64,000 bases of DNA from Saccharothrix sp. NRRL B-16348 (lineage in GTDB: Bacteria > Actinomycetota > Actinomycetes > Mycobacteriales > Pseudonocardiaceae). The DNA lies in NCBI RefSeq assembly GCF_001280085.1, contig NZ_LGED01000102.1:1-64000 (forward strand). The letters are read 5' to 3'. This document shows positions 57,660 through 64,000 of the stretch, one piece after another (the first letter of the stretch is position 1; each line of letters begins with the position of its first letter). The position numbers and the translations under genes are program-made. The notes under the pieces are model-generated. The model searched no databases. It had not been told where the DNA came from and saw only the letters and a program-made list of their open reading frames with translations.

Positions 57660-60600
57660 TCAGCGTGGGAAGCGGGCTCGCACCAGGTCGGCGCCCTGCG
57701 CCTCGGCCAGGCGCGCGCCGGTGTCCAGGTCGGCCGGGTTGTCGGTGGCCAGCCCGCGGACGCGGTGCAGCTCGGCGGTGACGACCCGTTCGCCGACCTC
57801 TTCGGCGAGGGCGAGACCTTCGTCGGCCAACGCCGCCGCCGTGGCGTGGCGCCCGATCGCCAGGTGCGCGTCCGCCATCGCCGCGATGGTGATCGTGCGG
57901 GTCGAGCGCAGGCCGAGCCGGTGGATGCCCTCCCTCGCCGCCCGCATGGCGGCGACGCGGCTGTCGTCCCCGCCGCGCACGGCCGCCCACTCGGCGAAGA
58001 AGTCGCCGGTGGTGACGAAGTGCGGCATGTGCTGACGCGCGCCGATCTCGCGGCAGCGGCGTGCGGCGGCGAGCGCGGTGACGACGTCGTGCTCCTGCAT
58101 GGCGGTCCACGCGGCGAACAACGCGGCGTTGGCCCGCCCGTACGGGTCGTCGGCGCGTTCGGCGAGGGCGTGCGCGGCGGCGATGTCGGCCCGGGCCGCT
58201 GCCGCGTCACCGCGCAGGGACCGCACCAGGGCGCGGAAGTCGTAGGTCGCGAGGGTCGGGGTGCGGCCGGTCCGCAGTTCGCGCGGGTCCAGCTCGGGCA
58301 ACCGGTCGATGGCGGCGGTGAGGTGGTCGTCGGCCTCGGCCAGGCGGCCGGTGAAGTAGCCGACCGCGCCCAGCAGGTAGTGGCCCGCGGCGCCGATCAC
58401 GCCGTCGCCCGCCGCGAGTCGGCCGGCGAGGTCCGCGGCGATGGCGAACTCGGCGCGGTTGCAGGCCAGCTCGCCGAGCGTCCACAGGGCGGGGCGCACG
58501 TCCGTGCCGGTACCGACGCGGGTGAGCAGCGCGCGGGCGCGGGCGGCGGCCAGGTCGACGGCGTCGCTGCCGATGCCGACGGTGATCTGGAGCAACGACG
58601 TGCGGTGCAGTTGCACGGCCAGTTCCCGGTCTGGCGCGGTGAGCAGGGCGGCGGCCCGGTCGAGGTGCGCCAACGCGTCCTCGTAGGCGAGACGGCGGGT
58701 GGCGTCGTCGGCGGCTTCGAGGGTCCAGCGCAGGTGGTCGTCCTCCCGACCGCGGGCCCGGCCGTAGTGGTGTGCCAGCTCGGCCGGGGTGAGGGTGTCG
58801 CCGCCCGCGTCCGCGAGTCGGGCGTGCAGGTCGGCGCGGCGGGTCGGGGTGAGGTCGGCGTAGGCGGCTTCGGCGAACAGCGGGTGCCGGAAGCGCACCA
58901 CGCCGGCGGCGGGCTCCGTGACCAGGTGGGTGACGTGCGGGGTGAGCCGGACCTCGGCGGCCGTGGCGGCTTCGAGCAGGTCCACGTCCAGGTCCCGGCC
59001 GGCGACGCTCAGCACGTCGAGCCAGTCACGCGTGTCGTCGTCCAGGGCGTGCAGCCGGAGGCGGACGGTGTCGCGCACGCTCGGCGGCGGCGCGCCGGTC
59101 CCCTCGGCGGACGTCAGCAGTTCGGTGAGGAAGAACGGGTTGCCGCCGGTGCGGGTGAGCAGGTCGAGCACGTGGTCGTCCGGCGCCGGCGCGCCGGTGT
59201 GCTCGCGGACCAGACCGGCCACCGCGTCGGCGTCGAGGCCGGTCGGCCGGAGCTGTCGGGTGCCGGGGCTGCGGGCCAGGTCGGCGAGCGTGGCGACGAG
59301 GGCGGGGTCGTGCTCGTAGGGGCGCAGCGTGGCGATCACCAGCGCACGGGAGGTGTGCACGGTCGTGGCCAGGTAGCGCAGGAGGAGCAGGGAGTCGGCG
59401 TCGGCGGCGTGCAGGTCGTCCAGCACGAGGACGAGGCCGGTGGCGCGGGCCGCGGCGTGCACGAGGGCCGAGACCGCGTCGTAGGTGCGGAAGCGGGCCG
59501 CGGGGTCGATGTCGGCGTCCGCGGTCGGGCCGGTGCGGAAACCCGCCAGCGCCGGGTCGGCGCCCGCGTCGCCCGCCAGGGGCACGAGGGCGCGCACGAC
59601 CTGGGTCCACAGCCAGAACGGCGGCGCCTGACCGAGATCGGGGCAGCGCCCCCACGCGACCGGGATGCCGGCGTCGGCGGCCCGGCGGGCGACGGCGCCG
59701 GCCAGGGTGGTCTTGCCGATGCCCGCTTCGCCGACGATCGCCGCGAACCGGCCGCCCGCCCGTCCCGACGCCGCGAGGAGGTCGGTGAGGAGGGTGAGTT
59801 CGGCCGTGCGACCGACCAGGTTGGCGTGCGGCGCCTGCCGTTCCGGGGTGTGGCCGCGCGTGGGCGCGCTGGCGGGCGACGCCGGGGTGTGGCCGTGGTT
59901 GGGTGTGCCGGCGGGCGACGCAGGTGCGCCCGCGTTCCCGCCGACCGGTGGCACGGCGTGGGTCAGCACCTGGCGGTGCAGGTCGCGCAGGACTTCACCC
60001 GGCTCGACGCCGTGCTCGTCGGCCAGCAGCCGGCGGCCCTCGTCGTACACCGCCAGCGCGTCGGTCTGCCGGCCCGCCCGGTAGAGCGCGACCATCAGCT
60101 GCGCGCGGGCGTTCTCCCGCTCCGGGTGGGCGGCCACGAACTGGCGCAGGTCCGGCAGCACGGCGTCGTGCCGACCGGCGGCCACCGCGGCGGTGAAGCG
60201 GCCCTCGCCCGCTGCGGTCCGCGCCTCGGCGAGGCGTGCCGCGTCCGGTCGGACGGCGGTGAGGTCGGCGGCGGCCACCTCGCCGCGCCACAGGGCGAGC
60301 GCGTCGGCGTAGTGGCGTTCGGCCGCCTCCCACCCGCCCTCGGCGAGCGCCCGCGCGCCTCGCCCGGCGAGCGTGGTGAAGCGGACGGCGTCCACGGCGT
60401 CCGGTGGCACGCTCAACTCGTACCCACCGGTGTGGCCGCGCACCAGCTCGGCGGGCGCACGCCGGCCCCGTTCCGGTTCGAGGGCACGCCGCAGAACGGC
60501 CACGTAGGACCGCAGCGTCACCTGCGCGCCGGACGGCGGCCGCCCGTCCCACAGCGCGTCGACCAGCCACTCGGCGCTCACGAACCGGTTGGCGCGCAAC

Positions 60601-60698
60601 ACCAGCAGCGTCAACAGGTCACGCTGCCGCCGCCCGCCCAGGGCCGGCGGCTCACCGTCACGCTCGACCCTCAACGGTCCCAGGACCCCGAACCGCAC
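57660..60698 (-). CDS. SARP-type (BTAD) regulator with AAA ATPase and TPR domain
   Basis: A 1012-aa large AfsR-like activator. Residues 1-95: OmpR-type winged helix FGVLGPLRVERDGEPPALGG, WLVDALWDGRPPSGAQVTLR. Residues 96-250: BTAD with YELSVPPDAVDAVRFTTLA and EVLRDLHRQVL. A Pro/Ala/His-rich linker (about 255-290) is built from a 39-bp tandem duplication. An NB-ARC/AAA domain follows: VGRTAELTLL, Walker A IVGEAGIGKTTLAGAVAR, and Walker B LVLVLDDLHAADADSLLLLR. The rest is TPR-like helical repeats. GTG 60698 is used as it gives the canonical VRFGVLGPL start; ATG 60767 would overlap the divergent neighbour's start codon. Likely activator of the monooxygenase. Confidence 0.88.
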   Translation of the reverse strand: MRFGVLGPLRVERDGEPPALGGRRQRDLLTLLVLRANRFVSAEWLVDALWDGRPPSGAQVTLRSYVAVLRRALEPERGRRAPAELVRGHTGGYELSVPPDAVDAVRFTTLAGRGARALAEGGWEAAERHYADALALWRGEVAAADLTAVRPDAARLAEARTAAGEGRFTAAVAAGRHDAVLPDLRQFVAAHPERENARAQLMVALYRAGRQTDALAVYDEGRRLLADEHGVEPGEVLRDLHRQVLTHAVPPVGGNAGAPASPAGTPNHGHTPASPASAPTRGHTPERQAPHANLVGRTAELTLLTDLLAASGRAGGRFAAIVGEAGIGKTTLAGAVARRAADAGIPVAWGRCPDLGQAPPFWLWTQVVRALVPLAGDAGADPALAGFRTGPTADADIDPAARFRTYDAVSALVHAAARATGLVLVLDDLHAADADSLLLLRYLATTVHTSRALVIATLRPYEHDPALVATLADLARSPGTRQLRPTGLDADAVAGLVREHTGAPAPDDHVLDLLTRTGGNPFFLTELLTSAEGTGAPPPSVRDTVRLRLHALDDDTRDWLDVLSVAGRDLDVDLLEAATAAEVRLTPHVTHLVTEPAAGVVRFRHPLFAEAAYADLTPTRRADLHARLADAGGDTLTPAELAHHYGRARGREDDHLRWTLEAADDATRRLAYEDALAHLDRAAALLTAPDRELAVQLHRTSLLQITVGIGSDAVDLAAARARALLTRVGTGTDVRPALWTLGELACNRAEFAIAADLAGRLAAGDGVIGAAGHYLLGAVGYFTGRLAEADDHLTAAIDRLPELDPRELRTGRTPTLATYDFRALVRSLRGDAAAARADIAAAHALAERADDPYGRANAALFAAWTAMQEHDVVTALAAARRCREIGARQHMPHFVTTGDFFAEWAAVRGGDDSRVAAMRAAREGIHRLGLRSTRTITIAAMADAHLAIGRHATAAALADEGLALAEEVGERVVTAELHRVRGLATDNPADLDTGARLAEAQGADLVRARFPR
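59845..59922 (-). repeat. 39-bp tandem duplication in the SARP linker
   Basis: Two 39-bp units at 59845-59883 and 59884-59922 differ at about seven bases and encode 13-residue Pro/Gly/His-rich peptides in the linker between BTAD and ATPase domains. Confidence 0.7.
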
Positions 60699-60765
60699 GG
60701 CGCCGAACACCAGCAGAGGGTAACCGCGGTGGGGCGGCCGTCCGGGCGGGAACGACAATGTGGAC

Positions 60766-62445
60766 ATGACGACACCTCAGGTCGCGCGGCCCTCGATCCT
60801 GACCGTGGACGACGACCCGGGTGTGTCCCGGTCCGTGGCGCGCGACCTGCGCCGCAAGTACGGCGAGCACTACCGGATCGTGCGGGCCGAGTCCGGCGCG
60901 CAGGCGCTCGACGCGGTGCGCGAGATCAAGCTGCGCGGCGAGGAGGTGGCGGTGCTGCTGGCGGACTACCGGATGCCCGGCATGAGCGGCATCGAGTTCC
61001 TGGAAGCCGCGATGGACCTGTTCCCGGCGGCACGGCGGGTGCTGCTGACCGCCTACGCCGACACCGACGCGGCGATCCGCGCGATCAACGTCGTCGACCT
61101 CGACCACTACCTGCTCAAACCGTGGGACCCGCCGGAGGAGAAGCTGTACCCGGTGCTGGACGACCTGCTGCGCGCCTGGTCGGCGGCCGACCGCGGGCCC
61201 GCCCGGCAGGTCCGGGTCGTCGGGCACCGCTGGTCGTCGCGGTCCTACGAGGTGCGCGACTTCCTGGCCCGCAACTCCGTCCCGTTCCGCTGGCACGCCC
61301 TGGACGACGGCGACGCCGAAGCCGGGCGGCTGCTCACCGCGTGCGGCGAGGACGGCGCGCGGCTGCCCGTGGTCGTCACCGCGGACGGCGAGACGCTGAT
61401 CGAGCCGTCCGACGCGGAGCTGGCCGCCCGGGTCGGCCTGACCACGCGGCCGTCCACCGACTTCTACGACCTGATCGTGGTCGGCGGCGGTCCCGCCGGG
61501 CTGGGCGCGGCCGTCTACGGCGGCTCGGAAGGCCTGCGCACGGTGCTGGTCGAGCGGCGCGCCACCGGCGGCCAGGCGGGCACCAGCAGCCGGATCGAGA
61601 ACTACCTCGGCTTCCCCGACGGCGTGTCCGGCGAGCAGCTGACCGACCGCGCCCGCCGGCAGGCGCTGAAGTTCGACGTCGAGGTGCTGACCGCGTGCGA
61701 CGTGGTCGGTTTGGAGGCACGCGGCGCGGCACGCGTGGTGCGGCTGGGCGACGGCACCGAACTGGCCGCGCACACCGTCATCCTCGCGACCGGCGTGTCC
61801 TACCGGATGCTGGACGCGCCCGGCCTCGGCGGGCTGACCGGCCGCGGCGTGTTCTACGGCGCGGCCACCACCGAGGGCCCGAGCTGCGCGGGCCAGGACG
61901 TCCACCTCGTCGGCGGCGCGAACTCGGCGGGCCAGGCGGCGCTCTACTTCGCCGCGCACGCCCGCCGCGTGGTGCTGGTCGTGCGCGGCGACTCGTTGGC
62001 CCGATCCATGTCGCACTACCTGGTCGAACAACTCGCCCGGGTGGACAACATCGAGGTGCGCACGTGCACCGAGGTCGTCGGCGGCACCGGGGAGGAGCAC
62101 CTGGAGACGCTCACGTTGCGGCACAACAAGACCGGCGAGACGACGACCGTGCCGGCGTCCTGGCTGTTCGCGTTCATCGGCGCCGCGCCGCACACCGACT
62201 GGCTCGCGGGCACACTGGCCCGGGACGAGCGCGGGTTCGTGCTCGCCGGACCGGACCTGGTCACCGACGGCCGCCTGCCCGACGGCTGGGACCTCGACCG
62301 GCCGCCCTACCACCTCGAAACCAGCCTGCCGGGCGTGTTCGTCGCCGGCGACGTGCGCGCGGACTCGGTGAAGCGGGTCGCGTCGGCGGTCGGCGACGGC
62401 GCGATGGCCGTGTCGCTGGTCCACCGCTACCTGGAGAGGTCGTGA
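60766..62445 (+). CDS. Receiver domain - glutaredoxin-like - thioredoxin-reductase-like fusion
   Basis: A 559-aa fusion known in databases as fused response regulator/thioredoxin-disulfide reductase. Residues 8-135: receiver with VDDDPGVSRSVARDLRRKYG, phospho-Asp67 (LLADYRMPGMSG), Thr95 and Lys118. Residues 148-225: glutaredoxin-like segment (VRVVGHRWSSRSYEVRDFLA, LPVVVTADGETLIEPS) without a CxxC. Residues 236-545: FAD/NAD domain with DLIVVGGGPAGLGAAVYGGS, GGQAGTSSRIENYLG and VHLVGGANSAGQAAL. The thioredoxin-reductase CxxC is absent (the region reads GAATTEGPSCAGQ), so it is not an ordinary TrxB. ATG 60766 is preferred over GTG 60760. Coupled to the kinase downstream. Confidence 0.88.
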   Translation: MTTPQVARPSILTVDDDPGVSRSVARDLRRKYGEHYRIVRAESGAQALDAVREIKLRGEEVAVLLADYRMPGMSGIEFLEAAMDLFPAARRVLLTAYADTDAAIRAINVVDLDHYLLKPWDPPEEKLYPVLDDLLRAWSAADRGPARQVRVVGHRWSSRSYEVRDFLARNSVPFRWHALDDGDAEAGRLLTACGEDGARLPVVVTADGETLIEPSDAELAARVGLTTRPSTDFYDLIVVGGGPAGLGAAVYGGSEGLRTVLVERRATGGQAGTSSRIENYLGFPDGVSGEQLTDRARRQALKFDVEVLTACDVVGLEARGAARVVRLGDGTELAAHTVILATGVSYRMLDAPGLGGLTGRGVFYGAATTEGPSCAGQDVHLVGGANSAGQAALYFAAHARRVVLVVRGDSLARSMSHYLVEQLARVDNIEVRTCTEVVGGTGEEHLETLTLRHNKTGETTTVPASWLFAFIGAAPHTDWLAGTLARDERGFVLAGPDLVTDGRLPDGWDLDRPPYHLETSLPGVFVAGDVRADSVKRVASAVGDGAMAVSLVHRYLERS

Positions 62446-62449
62446 GGTC

Positions 62450-63913
62450 GTGACGGAGAACCTGACGGTCGACGACCTGCGCGGCCTGTTCCTGTTCGAG
62501 CACCTGTCGGAGGAGCAGTTGGCGTGGCTCGTCGCCCACGGCCAGGTGGAGACGCACGCGGCGGGCTCCCAGGTGCTGCGCGAGGGACAGCCGGCGACCT
62601 GCTTCTTCGTGCTGCTCGACGGCACGGTGGCGCTCAGCCGCGTCATCGGCGGTCAGCGCGTGGAGACCAACCGCACCGACCACCGCGGCGCGTACTTCGG
62701 GGCCACCCAGGCGTACCTCGGCTCCGACGTCGAGGCCAGGACGGTCTACCAGATGACCGCCGACGCGGTGACCGACGTGCGGCTCTACCAGCTGCCCGCG
62801 CACGACTTCGGCGCGATGTTCCGCTCGTGGTTCCCGATGGCCATGCACCTGCTGGAGGGCCTGTTCTTCGGCATGCGCAACACCGAGCGGATCGTCAGCC
62901 AGCGGGAACGGCTGCTCGCGCTCGGCTCGCTGTCGGCCGGGCTGACGCACGAGCTGAACAACCCGGCCGCCGCCGCGGTGCGGGCCACCGGCGCGTTGCG
63001 CGAGCGGGTCGCCGGGATGCGGCACAAGCTGGCGCTGCTGGCGAGCGGCTCGATCGACCCGGCCACCCTGCCGGTGCTGGTCGAGCTGCAGGAGAGCGCG
63101 GTCGAGCAGGTGGCGAAGGCGCCGAAGCTCGGCCCGATGGAGACCGCCGACCTGGAGGACGAGGTCGCCGACTGGCTGGACGCGCACGGCGTGTCCGGCG
63201 GCTGGGACCTGGCGCCGGTGCTGGTCGCGGGCGGGCTGGACGTCGAGTGGCTCGACCGGGCGGCGGCGCTGTGCCCGCAGACCGCCACCGAGGCCGCCGT
63301 GCGCTGGCTGGCCTACACGGTCGAGACCGAGACGTTGATGAACGAGATCGAGGACGCCACCACCAGGGTGTCCACTCTGGTGGGCGCCGCCAAGCAGTAC
63401 TCGCAGGTCGACCGGGCGCCGTTCCAGGTGGTCGACGTGCACGAACTGCTCGACTCCACGCTCGTGATGCTCGGCGGCAAGCTCGGCGACGGCGTGCGCG
63501 TGGTCAAGAACTACGACCGCGGCCTGCCGCCGCTGCCCGCCTACCCGGCCGAGCTGAACCAGGTGTGGACGAACCTGGTCGACAACGCGGTGGCCGCCAT
63601 GGACGGCGACGGCACGCTGACCGTGCGCACGTACCGGGCGGGCGAGGACGTGGTGGTGGAGGTCGGCGACACCGGCGCGGGCATCCCGGACGAGGTGAAG
63701 AGGCGCATCTTCGAGCCGTTCTTCACCACGAAGGCGGTCGGCGAGGGCACCGGGCTCGGCCTGGACATCTCGTGGCGGATCGTGGTCGACCGCCACCACG
63801 GCGACATCCGGGTGGTGTCCGAGCCCGGTGACACCCGCTTCCGGGTCCACCTGCCGTTGGCGCCGCCGTCAGCAGGGCTTGCGCAGGACGGCGCCGGAGG
63901 TGCCGGCCAGTGA
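62450..63913 (+). CDS. Histidine kinase with N-terminal cyclic-nucleotide-binding domain
   Basis: A 487-aa soluble histidine kinase. Residues 10-130: cNMP-binding (CRP-like) fold, LFEHLSEEQLAWLVAHGQVE, GSQVLREGQPATCFFVLLDG and GAYFGATQAYLGS. Residues 140-310: long helical region with the phosphorylated His167 in LSAGLTHELNNPAAAAVRAT. ATPase domain: ELNQVWTNLVDNAVAAMDGD (N-box), GDTGAGIPDE (G1), EPFFTTKAVGEGTGLGLDIS (G2). There is no membrane segment. It starts four bases after the fusion gene's stop, so the two are one operon. It probably phosphorylates the receiver of its neighbour in response to a nucleotide or redox signal. Overlaps the convergent last gene by 45 bp. Confidence 0.9.
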   Translation: MTENLTVDDLRGLFLFEHLSEEQLAWLVAHGQVETHAAGSQVLREGQPATCFFVLLDGTVALSRVIGGQRVETNRTDHRGAYFGATQAYLGSDVEARTVYQMTADAVTDVRLYQLPAHDFGAMFRSWFPMAMHLLEGLFFGMRNTERIVSQRERLLALGSLSAGLTHELNNPAAAAVRATGALRERVAGMRHKLALLASGSIDPATLPVLVELQESAVEQVAKAPKLGPMETADLEDEVADWLDAHGVSGGWDLAPVLVAGGLDVEWLDRAAALCPQTATEAAVRWLAYTVETETLMNEIEDATTRVSTLVGAAKQYSQVDRAPFQVVDVHELLDSTLVMLGGKLGDGVRVVKNYDRGLPPLPAYPAELNQVWTNLVDNAVAAMDGDGTLTVRTYRAGEDVVVEVGDTGAGIPDEVKRRIFEPFFTTKAVGEGTGLGLDISWRIVVDRHHGDIRVVSEPGDTRFRVHLPLAPPSAGLAQDGAGGAGQ

Positions 63914-64000
63914 GACCTCGCTGACCGACGTGCCGCGCTCGTTGACGTGCCCGCCGTCCAGCGGCACGGTCACGGACCTGCTGTCGGTGCGGTTGGCGTT
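63869..64000 (-). CDS. Probable glycoside hydrolase, C-terminal fragment
   Basis: Only 43 codons plus the stop are in the window; the gene continues past 64000. The tail reads NANRTDSRSVTVPLDGGHVN, then ERGTSVSEVSLAGTSGAVLR and KPC. A strand-turn-strand ending in (S/G)G.VL.(R/K) after VTVPL.G is how many secreted actinobacterial glycoside hydrolases and galactosidase-like proteins finish. The family is not assignable from this piece. Overlaps the kinase gene on the other strand by 45 bp. Confidence 0.5.
   Translation of the reverse strand, partial: NANRTDSRSVTVPLDGGHVNERGTSVSEVSLAGTSGAVLRKPC

Noticed and set aside
60699..60767. Extension of the SARP gene to ATG 60767
   Set aside because: The extra 23 residues precede the conserved SARP start and would overlap the divergent gene's ATG; kept as an alternative only, though it has a GAGG motif upstream.
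57615..62453. Very long plus-strand open frame across the SARP and redox genes
   Set aside because: It is an antisense shadow of the SARP gene and a frame-shifted shadow of the redox fusion, low-complexity in Gly/Arg/Val, with no domain motifs. High GC leaves few stop codons in such frames.

Overview
The window is very GC-rich (about 70% by eye), with strong G/C preference at third codon positions, many GTG and some TTG starts, twin-arginine secreted proteins and SARP, MarR, TetR and WYL regulators. This fits a filamentous actinomycete. The mix of secreted hydrolases, a class II DAHP synthase with a chorismatase, and an interspersed repeat of the kind I associate with Saccharothrix, Actinosynnema or Lentzea suggests Pseudonocardiales. 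That placement is inference; no rRNA or tRNA gene is present to settle it.

Layout. 1-5.1 kb: end of a GNAT acetyltransferase, an ATP-dependent DNA ligase (the NHEJ polymerase partner is separate, near 40 kb), a DinB-like protein, a VanZ/RDD membrane protein, and a divergent RidA / WYL-regulator pair. 5.1-12.9 kb: secreted peptidase and Tat beta-propeller pair, ZTP-riboswitch-controlled glyA, an unusual Clp_N-TIR fusion, prolyl aminopeptidase, an F420-type reductase with divergent HxlR regulator, a carotenoid oxygenase and a small CBM48 protein. 12.9-14.3 kb is gene-poor and compositionally odd, holding a DUF2695 gene and a G-run tract. 14.3-20.7 kb is an efflux/oxidation island: two DHA2 MFS exporters, a P450, two TetR and one MarR regulator, and strong operator-like dyads.

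20.7-31.2 kb: a DUF6010 membrane protein, a PHP-domain Tat protein with a His-rich leader, an orphan KdpE-like regulator, a HAF-repeat secreted protein, a fructosamine-kinase-like protein, a secreted alpha/beta hydrolase and a large subtilase. 31.2-43.7 kb: HD and SnoaL-like proteins, a PadR / 2,4-dienoyl-CoA reductase operon, a TetR / VOC pair around a four-copy operator array, a ricin-type lectin, a LuxR regulator, an M28 peptidase with P-domain, LigD polymerase, a GH18 chitinase, an ECF41-like sigma factor and an SRPBCC protein.

43.7-51.8 kb: an iron-box-preceded DUF1540 protein, then a four-gene minus-strand operon: class II DAHP synthase, chorismatase (FkbO/Hyg5 family), an unrecognised 538-aa protein and a DoxX-like membrane protein. 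It looks like a compact chorismate-to-hydroxybenzoate (or dihydroxydiene-carboxylate) pathway. It is divergent from an operon of an unknown 184-aa protein with a NarL-type two-component system. 51.8-64 kb: the largest copy of the interspersed repeat acting as a terminator, a GH3 glucosidase with two discoidin-like domains behind a LacI-type palindrome, small hypotheticals, an aromatic-ring FAD monooxygenase beside a large SARP/ATPase/TPR regulator, and a coupled redox-signalling pair: a receiver-thioredoxin-reductase-like fusion and a cyclic-nucleotide-domain histidine kinase. The window closes inside a probable glycoside hydrolase.

Taken together this is a soil saprophyte's accessory chromosome: secreted polymer degradation (chitin, beta-glucosides, protein), drug efflux, small specialised-metabolism modules and many local regulators. 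The most promising targets for something undescribed are the Clp_N-TIR fusion, the DAHP-synthase/chorismatase/538-aa/DoxX operon, and the repeat family.
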